Position numbers and translations under genes: made by a program
Part shown: positions 54,646 to 64,000 of the stretch, in pieces
Numbering within the stretch: position 1 is the stretch's first letter
Layout: each line of letters begins with the position of its first letter
NCBI RefSeq assembly: GCF_000020125.1
Contig: NC_010676.1
Coordinates: forward strand, 2,976,001-3,040,000
Length of the DNA: 64,000 nt
DNA from: Paraburkholderia phytofirmans PsJN
GTDB lineage: Bacteria > Pseudomonadota > Gammaproteobacteria > Burkholderiales > Burkholderiaceae
Reading direction: 5' to 3'
Notes under the pieces: model-generated
Told to the model about the DNA's origin: nothing
Database searches by the model: none
The model's input: the letters and a program-made list of their open reading frames with translations, nothing else

Positions 54646-56643
54646 TCAGTCCAGGAACGATGGGGATTCACATATTGCCGAGTAGAATTGCGACCAAGAG
54701 TGCGTGGTGCGAACATGCGCGCGCATTGCTATTCCCTTTTTAGTCGCTGACGACGGCTGGGATTTGATCTCTTCGAGTGCCCGAATGTATCCCTCGGCGG
54801 ACCGATAGTCGGAAACGCACCAGCCAGTATCGTCTGTCACGAGTTCTGGCACGCCGCCAACAGAAGACGCGACAATTGGAATACCAGTTAAGGCTATGTC
54901 AGCCAAGGTCAGCGGTAGCCCTTCCCACAAGGACGTGAATAGAAAGGCGTTGTAATCTTCAAGAGGCAGATTAGACGTGGAGCTGAACGGGCCCATCAAA
55001 CGCAAATTGGAAAGGGTGGCCGCCGCCGCTTCCAGTTTTTCCGTCCAGGCATCATCGCCGTAGCCAAAGACATCAAACGAGAATTCGTGCGCTTGCGTTA
55101 CGATTTCAATCAGCAAGTCAATGTTTTTCTGTTCACAGAATCTTCCAGCCCAAATGACTGCATCCCTCGTTGCCGGTCCCCCTTGATGATCGCGATCGGC
55201 TTCGGTTGACATTGGCTGACGGAGCGTGGTCATTTTCGCTTGAAGCGACGGCGGTGCTCCATATTGATCCACCAGCTCGTTGCGAAATGAAGTGTTGTCA
55301 AAATAGACGCGTTTTAGAAAAGGGAGAGCCTCACGAAAATGCGAGTCAGCGTAGCCAGCAGCACGTCCATCGGGAAGGTAGTCGCGACAAAAAAGGTATG
55401 CATATATATCGGTTGCGCTGGAAAGAGCGCCGCCCTTTTTAGCCGTCGCTTCCCATAAGGCGCCGCTGTTGACATTCAAGACGGCCTTAGGTCGCATAGC
55501 CGTTATCAACATTTCGACAATCTTGGCGCGATCCGATCTGGACAATTCTTTGTCGTAATCTGAAATCACGCAAATGTTTGTTCCCGCGGGAAGCCAATAT
55601 TCAGCCTCTCGCCGATCGTGGTCGGTAAGCAACAGAAGGATTGAAGCCTGACCATGCTTTTCTATCGCCGCTCTGACAGAGTTGCATGCGGCGAGGTCCG
55701 CCCCGCCCTTAACAAGCCACGGAATCGCAATCACATAATCGAAGGGCCGCTCCAAGCTTGCGAACAGTTTCTGCCATGCCCGAAGGACAGGCGACCCGCG
55801 ATTGCTGTGATTGATGTACAGCGATTCCGGTTCGAGCAACCTATTGTCGAGCAAAATGCTGGGCTCAATAGCTCCTGCTTCCGCGATCATCTTGCGGGCG
55901 GCTTCGAAGATAATGGGATTCGGCCCACTTTCGAAACCGCCTGCCTTTCCGTGATCGATGTAATGTATTAGCGGATTGATGCCCGCCTTCAAGACATCGG
56001 GACATTGGTCCGCATACCATCCAAGATCAAAGGTTGGATTCGGGCGTCGACCTTCGCGCCAACCTTGATCCATAAAATGGTCGAGCGGATCGATTTTTGC
56101 GACCGCGATATCGGCGTAAGTATCCAGGTAGTATGTGGCGCTGAAAAGACCCGAGTCAGCTACCTTTTTGCGATCGCTCTCTCGAATATTGCGCGCGCGT
56201 CGCACTCCCGCAGAGTTTGCATCGGTTGTCTTACCGCGCTCGGCGCTCTCGATTATCTCAAGAGAGCTACCTCGTCCGTCCCGTGCTCGCGCCGCATCCG
56301 GGGTCGCTGTGCGACCCTCAGCCTCTCCAAACCTGACGTAGTGAACCAGTGGATTGATCCCGGCGGCCACAACGTCGGGATATTTGCGCAGATACGCTGC
56401 ACTATCAAAATTTGGGTTTGGATTACGCCCTTCAAAGGCTCCGTGCGCCAAATAATGTTTAACCGGGTCGGTTTTGGACGCGGCCACGTCCTTGTTCTGG
56501 CTCAGGTAGAAACCTCGATCAAAGTGATCGCTCCTTTCCAGAATTGCCCTATCCCGTACGAAATTCAACACACGCGGGATGGCTCCGCTTATTGCTGACT
56601 TGCCGGTGAATTTCGTCCGGAGCGTCTTAATCCAAGAGTTCAT
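54646..56643 (-). CDS. GT4-type glycosyltransferase with N-terminal repeats
   Basis: 665 residues from the ATG at 56643. The first 235 residues hold four degenerate copies of a unit of the form FD-x5-YL-x4-DV-x6-P-x2-HY-x3-G-x2-EGR, such as FDRGFYLSQNKDVAASKTDP and FDLGWYADQCPDVLKAGINP. After a linker, the C-terminal GT-B enzyme has VIWAGRFCEQKNIDLLIEIV, FGYGDDAWTEKLE and TSLWEGLPLTLADIALTGIP, a GT4 pattern. The repeats resemble those on large surface-glycan enzymes and may hold the acceptor. Upstream of, and coupled to, the GT2 gene. Confidence 0.88.
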   Translation of the reverse strand: MNSWIKTLRTKFTGKSAISGAIPRVLNFVRDRAILERSDHFDRGFYLSQNKDVAASKTDPVKHYLAHGAFEGRNPNPNFDSAAYLRKYPDVVAAGINPLVHYVRFGEAEGRTATPDAARARDGRGSSLEIIESAERGKTTDANSAGVRRARNIRESDRKKVADSGLFSATYYLDTYADIAVAKIDPLDHFMDQGWREGRRPNPTFDLGWYADQCPDVLKAGINPLIHYIDHGKAGGFESGPNPIIFEAARKMIAEAGAIEPSILLDNRLLEPESLYINHSNRGSPVLRAWQKLFASLERPFDYVIAIPWLVKGGADLAACNSVRAAIEKHGQASILLLLTDHDRREAEYWLPAGTNICVISDYDKELSRSDRAKIVEMLITAMRPKAVLNVNSGALWEATAKKGGALSSATDIYAYLFCRDYLPDGRAAGYADSHFREALPFLKRVYFDNTSFRNELVDQYGAPPSLQAKMTTLRQPMSTEADRDHQGGPATRDAVIWAGRFCEQKNIDLLIEIVTQAHEFSFDVFGYGDDAWTEKLEAAAATLSNLRLMGPFSSTSNLPLEDYNAFLFTSLWEGLPLTLADIALTGIPIVASSVGGVPELVTDDTGWCVSDYRSAEGYIRALEEIKSQPSSATKKGIAMRAHVRTTHSWSQFYSAICESPSFLD

Positions 56644-56676
56644 GAGGCGATTGTGAAATCAATTATATATCCGATG

Positions 56677-57108
56677 CTACCGTCGGGCTATGTTGCGTTT
56701 TGAATTTCGCCTCGATGATAGTCTCTTTTTCAGTGAACACGTTCCGGCACCGCTTCTATTGCCCTTCAAGCCAAATCCCTCTTGAACGTCGGACGAGAGC
56801 GCGTCGTGCGATTCGGCTAAGGTGGTTGGAGCCATTGAGTCATCAGCGTCGAGGACGTGCGAAAATCGGGCGCAACTAATCACATCATTATTTCGTACCC
56901 GTTCAACTTTCGACTTCTCTGCTTGAATAAAATGGAATTTAATATTTGAGCGAAATGACGCTGGTGCTTTATCAGGTCGATCAGTTGATCGGTTGTCTGC
57001 AACAATAAATTCGATGTCGTGTAATCTCTGCGTCAGAGCGTTGATGACACTTTGCTCAACATGCCGAGCTTGGCTAAACCGCGGGATTATGGCGCTTATG
57101 GTCGGCAT
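56677..57108 (-). pseudogene. Truncated, decaying GT2 glycosyltransferase
   Basis: Frame from the ATG at 57108 reads MPTISAIIPRFSQARHVEQS, then INALTQRLHDIEFIVADNRS and FSHVLDADDSMAPTTLAESH. It is a GT2 N-terminal half, but the usual ...DNGSTDGT pattern has become DNRSTDRPD, several Gly are lost and the product stops at about 143 residues. A normal enzyme needs 250 or more. Probably inactive. It sits between the GT4 gene and the epimerase, whose stop is 7 bases upstream. Confidence 0.7.
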
Positions 57109-57115
57109 CTTCAAA

Positions 57116-58060
57116 TCACTGTGGTGTCACAGAAAGGGATTCCTTCAGGTATGCAAGGCATTGTGCCATCCCTTGAGCGAAGCCGATCTTCGGGCGCCAC
57201 CCAATCAAATGGTAGGCATGGGTGACGTCCAGAACATTCACGTCGACGTCAAATCCTCGCGATGGACTGTATTGAACTTTTATTTTCCTCTTGAGAATTC
57301 TCTCAATCGTCAAAATTATTTCGTTCAAGGATATTCCTTTTCCGGAGCCGACATTCAATACAGGCATCGCATTTTCAAATACTGCAGCGTCTGTATTCAT
57401 GAATCTGGAAAATGCGTCAATCGCATCGTCTATGTAAAGGTAGTCCCGAACGATATCCCCTTCGCCCCAAATATCGATGGTTTGTTGCTTAACGGCGCGA
57501 GCTGCAAATATTGTAGCCGCGCCTTGATTTCCGTTAATATTTTGTCCCGGCCCGTATGGGTTGCTGAGCCGCATAATTCTCGCGTCCACTTGCCATTGCC
57601 GGCGGTACACGTCTAAATAAGTTTCGGCGGCGAGCTTCGCAGCGCCGTATGCTCCTAGGGGACTTCGGGAGTGGTCTTCGTCGATCGGTATTCTTGTCGG
57701 CGTCCCGTAGACCGCTCCACCCGATGATGCAAAAAGGATCTTGGTGTTCGGTTGTTGCCGTATTGCCTCAAGTAGGCGAACGGTCCCCAGCAAATTAGTT
57801 TCGAGGTCACTCAGGGGAGCTTTGTTAGCGGATCCAGGAACGGTCGACCACGCGAGGTGGAAAACTCCGTCACAACCTTCAATCGCGCTCTGCCACTCCG
57901 AAACAGATGCAGTGAGCGGGCACGCCACTTCACAATCTCGAATAGGGGCCGCTGAAACTCCGGCCCTAACGATGTGGCCCTCGGCGCGCAGGCGTGCGGA
58001 CAATGCCGTTCCCAGAAACCCGCGGGCGCCAGTAACGAGATAGGTTTTACGGCGTAGCAC
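57116..58060 (-). CDS. NAD-dependent sugar epimerase/dehydratase
   Basis: 314 residues from a GTG at 58060, weak ribosome site. Rossmann motif LVTGARGFLGTAL at 8-20, the catalytic Tyr138 and Lys142 in YGAAKLAAE, and Ser in FASSGGAVYGTPTRIPIDE. RLSNPYGPGQ and DIVRDYLYIDDAIDAFSRFM are extended-SDR blocks of sugar-nucleotide epimerases. It would change a nucleotide sugar for the glycan at this locus. Outermost gene of the cluster, followed upstream by 1.2 kb with no gene. Confidence 0.9.
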   Translation of the reverse strand: MLRRKTYLVTGARGFLGTALSARLRAEGHIVRAGVSAAPIRDCEVACPLTASVSEWQSAIEGCDGVFHLAWSTVPGSANKAPLSDLETNLLGTVRLLEAIRQQPNTKILFASSGGAVYGTPTRIPIDEDHSRSPLGAYGAAKLAAETYLDVYRRQWQVDARIMRLSNPYGPGQNINGNQGAATIFAARAVKQQTIDIWGEGDIVRDYLYIDDAIDAFSRFMNTDAAVFENAMPVLNVGSGKGISLNEIILTIERILKRKIKVQYSPSRGFDVDVNVLDVTHAYHLIGWRPKIGFAQGMAQCLAYLKESLSVTPQ

Positions 58061-59250
58061 TTTTTAGCTTCCGTCGGCCAGATGGTAACTTTGGGTAAGG
58101 TTGGCAACATACCACAGATCCTCGATAAGGCGGACGATTTGGTCGCGACCGCCTGCAAGTTGTATTTTGCGAGCGACGAACGGGTCCATTGTTAAAGGAA
58201 AGTTTCGCGCTGCGACTGGCGAATATAGCCGGCATGGATCGAAATCAGCAGACGCTTAATCTGTGCGACATCGGCTATCGAACAAAGCGGCCTGGCGCGC
58301 GCACTGCCTGTCGATGCCCCAACCGATGCGGCCGATCTTTTCGCCAAAACACGTAACCATGCTTTTTTACTTCAGCACGGGGGCCTTTGAAGATATAAAT
58401 TACTCACTTAACAGTGGCATGAAGCGGGGAAGCGTTTTTGCGGATAAGGGCGGTCTATACCATACTCAACCCACCAGTTGTTTGCACAAGCTGACCACAC
58501 GGTTTGCGAACTCTCATAGAACGCCGCAATCTGCAACACCACTTTCGATCAAATCTCTCCTCATTCCGCATAAAGGTCTGAAACAAACCCACGAGACACA
58601 AAAAGTATGATGTCAAGCAGTGCATTCTAACGAGCATTTCGTCGAAATCACTCGCATTCAGTGGATGCGCTGTGGGTCACCGAGAAGATTTGCTATGCAT
58701 TGGATTTACTGCAGACGTTTTGTCGGAGTTCGAGATAACCAGAACGCGATTGCTTACTGATCTCAGGCTTGCAGGATCATTTAAGGACGTACGTCGACTG
58801 AGATCATTGGAACGCGCGAGGTTTTATAATTTGAGCAAACAACGCCTTAAGATATACAGGCCGCGTGGCAGACAAATACATGCCCTAGCTGGATCGATGA
58901 GAAAGCATATTTGATCAACGGCGCTGGCCGAGCCGATGCTTGAATGTCGGCAAAGACAAATCAATCACTTTTTAACTCGAGGCCAACGATTGACGATAGC
59001 TTGTCACAGACCGCCGCAAAACAACAAGACACGACGATGGATGTCCGTCGTTACGCTTCAGCATACCAAGGAGATCTCCCTTCACGCAAAGCGTTTGGGG
59101 CAGCTTCGGACGATACAGCGCATCAGTTCGTACGTTTAGTGAGCGTGCTTCTGCCCGTACAGTGGCGCCACGCGCTAATGCGAGCGGCAAGGACGTCGCC
59201 TACAACCAACCCGCGTATCAATGAGACCAAATAGGCATTCCGTACCCCTT
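58061..59250. other. About 1.2 kb without a convincing gene
   Basis: Only short frames without good starts, including an 80-residue frame at 58672-58914 (VLSEFEITRTRLLTDLRLAG) that I could not link to a family. The base composition is lower in GC than in the following genes. This may be the scar of a gene lost at the locus boundary. Confidence 0.5.
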
Positions 59251-59400
59251 CTAACTCCCCTCCCGCTCATCCGGCATATGCCGTCGCATAAAAACGTCGA
59301 TGTCATCCACGCGCGAAGAGGCAAACGCCCTCACCACCACAACACCCACGATACCCAAAACAACCACAACAGCCGGAATCTCGAACAAGGTCATATCCAC
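59251..59400 (-). CDS. Small single-pass membrane protein downstream of the amino-acid permease
   Basis: 49 residues from a GTG at 59400, with GAGGAGG seven bases before it; an ATG two codons later is an alternative. One hydrophobic segment, IPAVVVVLGIVGVVVVRAFA, is followed by a polar tail, DDIDVFMRRHMPDEREGS. It lies 166 bases downstream of the APC permease stop on the same strand. Size and layout resemble small accessory subunits of transporters, but the link is inferred only from position. Confidence 0.6.
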   Translation of the reverse strand: MDMTLFEIPAVVVVLGIVGVVVVRAFASSRVDDIDVFMRRHMPDEREGS

Positions 59401-59566
59401 GATAAACCTCCTCATAAACCAGGAGCAGCCACGGCGCACCACAACATCGCCGCGGCCACACCTCACACTTCCAGTCTACGAAGACTGACCTTGCCCACCA
59501 AACGAGCATTTTTCATCGCTATGTGAGAAATACTCGCCATAGCGCCAATCCAGCGCCACCGCTTTC

Positions 59567-61027
59567 TCAATGCCGCTCCGGATAGCGCAACCTCGAATGA
59601 TTGCGTCCATAAGACATGTAAATAGTCATGCCGATCACAAGCCACACAACAAGCCGCACCCACGTGACAAGCGGCAGCCCGGCCATGAGCAGCAGGCAAA
59701 ACAAAATCCCCAGAACCGGCACGACCGGCACCCCAGGAACCCTGAAAGGACGCGAAGCATCCGAGTCACTGCGCCGCAAATAAATCACCGCGCCGCACAC
59801 AAGAATGAACGCGAACAAAGTACCGATACTGACCATCTCTCCCAGCACGCTGATCGGCGTCAGCGCCGCGACAATCGCCACGACCGAGCCAATCAGAATC
59901 TGGCTCAAATAAGGCGTCTGAAGACGCGGATGAACTCGCGCGAAAAGAGGCGGCAGCAAACCATCTGTCGACATCGTGAAGAAAATGCGGCTCTGCCCGT
60001 ACAGGAGAACGAGAATCACCGTGGTCAATCCGGTCAACGCGCCGATCTTGATCAGAATCGAGAACCAGTTCAAGCCGATGGCATCCACACCCTTGGCGAT
60101 CGGATCAGGAACATTCAACTCAGCGTAAGGCACGAGCCCAGTGAGCACACCTGCAACGAGAATGTACAAAATCGTGCAGATGATCAGCGACCCCAGAATA
60201 CCGATCGGCATGTCCCGCTGCGGTTTCTTCGCTTCCTGCGCCGCCGTGGAAACCGCATCGAAGCCGATGAACGCAAAGAACACCACGGCCGAGCCGCGCA
60301 GAATCCCGCTCATGCCAAAGTTACCGAACTCGCCGGTATTCGCGGGAATAAACGGATGCCAGTTCGCCGGCTTGATGAAAAACACGCCGAGCGCGATAAA
60401 GGCCACCACCACGACAAGCTTGACCGCCACCATGATGTTGTTGAGCCGCGCCGATTCTTTCGTACCGAGCACGAGCATGGTGGTCAGAATCGCGATGATC
60501 ACTATAGCGGGCAAATTGACGATGCCCGTCGCGGTGGTGCCATCGGCTAGCTTGATGACGGTGCCGGGTGCAGTGGCTAGAACAGGCGGGATACTGATGC
60601 CCACGTTATGCAGCAAGCTGACGATATAACCGGACCATCCAACCGCGACCGTGGCCGCGCCCATCGCGTATTCGAGGATCAAGTCCCAGCCGATGATCCA
60701 CGCGAAAATTTCACCCAGCGTCGCATACGTGTACGTGTAACTACTGCCGCACACCGGCAACATGGCAGCCAATTCCGAATAGCAGAGACCGACGAACGCG
60801 CACGCAATGCCGCCGAGCACGAACGACAAGACGATGCTCGGGCCCGCGAATTGCGCGGCGGCGGTGCCCGTCAGAACGAAGATGCCGGCGCCGATGATGG
60901 CGCCGATACCCATCGCGGTAATGCTGATGGCGCCGAGTGATTTCGATAGTGAATGGCCTTCATCCGCGTCGGCGCTTCCCACAATATCGGCGACGGATTT
61001 TCGTGCCATGTAGCTCGTATCAGCCAT
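59567..61027 (-). CDS. APC-family amino-acid permease (cationic amino-acid transporter type)
   Basis: 486 residues from the ATG at 61027. Twelve membrane segments. The first has the substrate-binding loop IGAIIGAGIFVLTG, and others match the CAT/YfnA subgroup (SYTYTYATLGEIFAWIIGWD, VVFFAFIGFDAVSTAAQEAK). The N-terminal SLSKSLGAISITAMGIG is typical. It should import amino acids with protons or by exchange; specificity is not evident. The kup gene lies 210 bases upstream on the same strand. Confidence 0.9.
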   Translation of the reverse strand: MADTSYMARKSVADIVGSADADEGHSLSKSLGAISITAMGIGAIIGAGIFVLTGTAAAQFAGPSIVLSFVLGGIACAFVGLCYSELAAMLPVCGSSYTYTYATLGEIFAWIIGWDLILEYAMGAATVAVGWSGYIVSLLHNVGISIPPVLATAPGTVIKLADGTTATGIVNLPAIVIIAILTTMLVLGTKESARLNNIMVAVKLVVVVAFIALGVFFIKPANWHPFIPANTGEFGNFGMSGILRGSAVVFFAFIGFDAVSTAAQEAKKPQRDMPIGILGSLIICTILYILVAGVLTGLVPYAELNVPDPIAKGVDAIGLNWFSILIKIGALTGLTTVILVLLYGQSRIFFTMSTDGLLPPLFARVHPRLQTPYLSQILIGSVVAIVAALTPISVLGEMVSIGTLFAFILVCGAVIYLRRSDSDASRPFRVPGVPVVPVLGILFCLLLMAGLPLVTWVRLVVWLVIGMTIYMSYGRNHSRLRYPERH

Positions 61028-61237
61028 GATGAGTCGTCCCGTTCAATTGGTGTTGGCCACGAGCCGACTCGGCTTGCTTCGGCTCGCGGAGCACGACAAA
61101 AACATCTGTTACTGAAGACTAGCGGGTAAGGTAGGGAGAATGGAAAATCCAGTGTATTCCGAATTAAAAGCAAAGTGAATATTTGATTCTGTCCCGTCCG
61201 CGGTCAAAGTTTTTTTGCTCGCGTTCTTAGGCAATCC

Positions 61238-63163
61238 TCAAATCTCCACCCGTGCCCCCAACTCGATCACTCGATTGGCCGGCAGCTTCAGATAAGCCGC
61301 GACGTTACCCACGTTATGCAACATGACTGAGAACAAACGCTCTCGCCACATCGCCATGCCGCTATCACGAGTCGGCACGAGAGTCGCGCGGCTCAGAAAG
61401 TAGGAAGTCTCCGCCGGCTCGAATGACAAACCGTACGCCCTGCAAACTTCAAGTGCGCGCGGCAGATCGACTTCATCCATGAAACCATATGTGATTGTGA
61501 CCTGGTAGCATTCAGAATCGAGTGGATGCACGCTCACACGCTCGCTGGCAGGCACCCACGGTATCTCCTCGTTGTTCACCGTCACGAACACAACCCGTTT
61601 GTGCAGCACGCGGTTATGCATCAGGTTGTTGATCAACGAATGCGGCACGCCATCAGGATCCGGCGAAAGAAAGATCGCCGTGCCACCGCAACGAATCGGC
61701 GATTCCTTCAGCAGTGTCGCGAGATATGGCTTGAGCGGCGTCGTCCCGGCTCTCACGCGCGCTTCGGCGCGCATCATCTCCCAGCCTCGTCCCCAGGTCG
61801 CCATGATCGTGTAGATGATCAGTCCGACCAGAAGCGGGAACCAGCCGCCTTCCATCAGCTTCAGCAGGTTCGCGGAGAAAAATGCCGCGTCGATCAAGAA
61901 GAAGAAGCCGGTCGCGAACACGCATAGAAACCAGTTGTAGTGCCACGCATAGCGAATGACGAAGAACGTCAGGATGGTCGTGATCAGCATCGTGCCCGTC
62001 ACGGCGATACCGTACGCGGAACCGAGCGCCGTGGATGAACCGAAGCCGACCACCGCTGCCACGACAGCAGCTAATAGCGTCCAGTTGATGCCCGGCACGT
62101 AGATTTGCCCCATCTCCCTTTCCGAGGTATAGACGACGTTCATGCGCGGAAGAAAGCCGAGTTGCATCGCCTGCTTCGTCATCGAGTACGTACCCGAGAT
62201 AACGGCTTGCGACGCGATCACGGTCGCGACCGTCGAGAGCACGATCATCGGATACAGCGCCCATTGCGGAAACAGTTTGTAGAACGGATTTTGCAGCGCG
62301 CCCGGATCGGCAAGCAGCAACGCGCCCTGCCCCAGATAGTTCAGCGCGAGTGCTGGAAACACGAGGCCGAACCACGTCAGCCGGATCGGCTTCGCGCCAA
62401 AATGCCCCATGTCGGCATATAGCGCTTCCGCGCCGGTCAACGACAGAACGACCGCGCCCAAAGCAACGAACGCGAGCCACCGATGATGCAGGCAGAACGC
62501 CAGTCCCGTGAGCGGATTGAGCGCAACGAGAATCGCGGGCGCCCGCATCATGTTGACGACGCCCGCCACGGCAAGCACGATGAACCAGAGCACCATCACC
62601 GGTCCGAACACGATGCCGATACCGGCCGTGCCATGCTTCTGCATCAGGAACAACGTGACCAGCGCAACCAGCGTCACGGGAATCACGCAGGTTTTAAGGA
62701 ACGGCGCGGCCACTTCGAGACCTTCTACCGCGCTCAGCACCGAGATCGCCGGCGTAATTACACTGTCGCCGTAAAAGAGCGCCGCGCCCATAATGCCGAT
62801 GCCCAGCAACGTGCGACGCAAGCGCGGCCGCGCAGAAACCGACGACGCGGCCAGCGCCAGCAACGCCATGATCCCGCCCTCGCCGTGATTGTTGGCGCGA
62901 AGAATCAACGTGACGTATTTGAGCGAGACGACGATGATCAGCGACCAGACGATCAGCGACACAATGCCGACCACATTCAGCGCGTTGAGCGACAGCCCGT
63001 TCACTGGATTGAACACCGTCTGCAGCGTGTACAGTGGGCTGGTGCCGATGTCGCCATACACCACACCTAATGCTGCAAGCGCGAGTGCGGGCATCGCCGG
63101 GCGGTGATGCCCGCGCCCGCCGGAATGGCCCGCATCGGGCGCGGCGGATACTGACTGGCTCAT
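61238..63163 (-). CDS. kup: Kup-type potassium transporter
   Basis: 641 residues from the ATG at 63163, which has TGGAG before it; the frame is open to 63328. The signature LAALGVVYGDIGTSPLYTLQ lies near residue 30, then NHGEGGIMALLALA and YGDSVITPAISVLSAVEGLE. About twelve membrane segments are followed by a soluble C-terminal domain of some 170 residues (GTAIFLSPDPDGVPHSLINN, YGFMDEVDLPRALEVCRAYG). It takes up K+ with protons. The length is usual for the family. Bases 63164-63550 between it and the riboswitch contain no gene. Confidence 0.95.
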   Translation of the reverse strand: MSQSVSAAPDAGHSGGRGHHRPAMPALALAALGVVYGDIGTSPLYTLQTVFNPVNGLSLNALNVVGIVSLIVWSLIIVVSLKYVTLILRANNHGEGGIMALLALAASSVSARPRLRRTLLGIGIMGAALFYGDSVITPAISVLSAVEGLEVAAPFLKTCVIPVTLVALVTLFLMQKHGTAGIGIVFGPVMVLWFIVLAVAGVVNMMRAPAILVALNPLTGLAFCLHHRWLAFVALGAVVLSLTGAEALYADMGHFGAKPIRLTWFGLVFPALALNYLGQGALLLADPGALQNPFYKLFPQWALYPMIVLSTVATVIASQAVISGTYSMTKQAMQLGFLPRMNVVYTSEREMGQIYVPGINWTLLAAVVAAVVGFGSSTALGSAYGIAVTGTMLITTILTFFVIRYAWHYNWFLCVFATGFFFLIDAAFFSANLLKLMEGGWFPLLVGLIIYTIMATWGRGWEMMRAEARVRAGTTPLKPYLATLLKESPIRCGGTAIFLSPDPDGVPHSLINNLMHNRVLHKRVVFVTVNNEEIPWVPASERVSVHPLDSECYQVTITYGFMDEVDLPRALEVCRAYGLSFEPAETSYFLSRATLVPTRDSGMAMWRERLFSVMLHNVGNVAAYLKLPANRVIELGARVEI

Positions 63164-63554
63164 GTCTCGCTCCAGTTTCGCGTTCTCGCGGCGCAACATA
63201 CGGCTTGGGCCGACGCACGTGCGGAACCGCTTCATGCTTTTATCAGGCCTCGTTTTTCGAGGAGTCGCCTGCGCCCCCAATAGCCAGCATCGCGGAAGCA
63301 ACTTTCGTACGAAAAACGTGCTTCCCATCCCCGATGCTTAACGCACCTTCTTATTGTTCTGATGTTTTGTTGCGTACCCGCCTTCCGCGAACGTGACCTG
63401 TCTTCCCTAAAGCACGGCGTGCCGCTAATTCAACATATACCATCGGCCGTTTGCCACGCTACTGATACGTGAAGTAGCGACCGATTTATTTCCGGGGCAG
63501 AGATGCAAGACGCAAGCATCATTACATAAGCCTTTCGGCGTGGTATGCTCGCAC

Positions 63555-63656
63555 CTGTCTTTGGGGAGTAGCCGGCTTCTACCCAGAAGCGCCTGCATCA
63601 ACATTCTCGGTCGCGCAGACCGTGGTGCAGGTAGCCCTTTGGTTGGCAAGACCATC
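63555..63656 (+). promoter_or_regulatory. yybP-ykoY manganese riboswitch
   Basis: CTTTGGGGAGTAGCC at about 63560 and CATCAACATTCTCGG at 63596, followed by GGTTGGCAAGACCATCG at about 63641, are the conserved blocks of yybP-ykoY leaders, which bind Mn2+ and switch on efflux genes. The first gene after it is mntP, as expected. The 70 bases between contain paired GC-rich arms (ACACACC with GGTGTGT) that may be the expression platform. Confidence 0.88.
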
Positions 63657-63726
63657 GACACACCACGCGACCGGTCGGGCGCGGCGGTGTGTCGCGGTTT
63701 TCCGCCCGACCACGAGCCCTCCTCTC

Positions 63727-64000
63727 ATGAATCCTGTCGCCACGCTGTTCCTTGCTTTCGCCATGTCCACCGACGCCTTTGCGGCCGCAATCGGCAAGGG
63801 CGCCACGCTCAATCGTCCTCATTGGCGCGAGGCTGTCAGGACGGGACTTATCTTCGGCGTCATCGAAGCACTCACGCCCCTGGTCGGATGGTTTCTCGGC
63901 AAAGCCGCAGCGCAATACGTCTCGGCATGGGATCACTGGATCGCGTTTTCGCTGCTGTTGGTCCTCGGTGCGCGCATGGTTTTCAACAGCTTCAACACCA
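63727..64000 (+). CDS. mntP: MntP manganese efflux pump, N-terminal part
   Basis: The first 91 residues are in the window; the frame runs off the right edge. It begins [20 protein letters not shown] and continues [20 protein letters not shown], with the [16 protein letters not shown] segment holding the Asp of the first metal site. A second segment, [18 protein letters not shown], follows. MntP is an inner-membrane exporter that protects against Mn2+ excess. No strong ribosome site is seen, which fits control by the riboswitch ahead. Confidence 0.92.
   Translation, partial: MNPVATLFLAFAMSTDAFAAAIGKGATLNRPHWREAVRTGLIFGVIEALTPLVGWFLGKAAAQYVSAWDHWIAFSLLLVLGARMVFNSFNT

Noticed and set aside
59570..60550. 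326-residue plus-strand frame
   Set aside because: Antisense to the amino-acid permease; His/Arg-rich shadow of a hydrophobic gene.

Overview
The window reads as a high-GC chromosome segment from a Burkholderiaceae bacterium, most likely of the Paraburkholderia/Caballeronia type. Pointers are a short H-NS-family protein, a DUF3331 protein (a family I know only from this group), DUF1254/DUF1214, DUF2092 and bestrophin-like proteins in one neighbourhood, and an mntP gene behind a yybP-ykoY leader. No CRISPR array, tRNA, rRNA, intact insertion sequence or prophage was seen.

Bases 1-23542 hold genes for exported, outer-membrane and regulatory proteins: the tail of a YfcF-like glutathione S-transferase, a dead EamA transporter, a lipoprotein carboxylesterase, an outer-membrane barrel, two tandem exported DUF1254/DUF1214 proteins, an H-NS-like protein, an AraC regulator, a DUF2092 operon, an outer-membrane channel-like protein, a bestrophin-like membrane protein, a frameshifted third DUF1254/DUF1214 gene and a wreck of a fourth, a three-gene two-component system, a second bestrophin-like paralogue, and an operon of a Cys-type sulfatase, a HAD-fold lipoprotein and a radical-SAM anaerobic sulfatase maturase. 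A near-identical 20-base element before the AraC gene and, twice inverted, in the 522-base divergent region at 10741-11262 suggests a small regulon.

Bases 23543-29663 are partly decayed: a noncoding repeat region, a DUF3331 gene, broken ohr, LysR and ECF sigma genes, a DedA-rhodanese fusion with a late frameshift, then an intact alpha/beta hydrolase. Bases 29918-43195 carry ordinary accessory metabolism and regulation (MscS channel with a cyclic-nucleotide domain, type II NADH dehydrogenase, STAND-like regulator, LysR/short-chain dehydrogenase pair, frameshifted PEBP protein, metallo-beta-lactamase-fold hydrolase, IS5 remnant, AhpD-like protein/AraC pair, acetyltransferase). The 153-residue unknown protein ending this block is preceded by a strongly folded leader that resembles phage-type C4 antisense RNA.

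Bases 44001-58060 form a cell-surface polysaccharide locus that looks AT-richer than its flanks: GtrII-like glucosyltransferase, a large double methyltransferase with a C-terminal coiled coil, a glycosyltransferase-methyltransferase fusion, an acyltransferase, a Wzm/Wzt ABC exporter, two glycosyltransferases, a decayed third and a sugar epimerase. The exporter lacks a carbohydrate-binding tail, and the coiled-coil methyltransferase could be a chain terminator or length ruler.

Bases 59251-64000 return to core-like genes: a 49-residue membrane protein, an APC amino-acid permease, Kup potassium transporter, and the Mn-sensing leader with the start of mntP.
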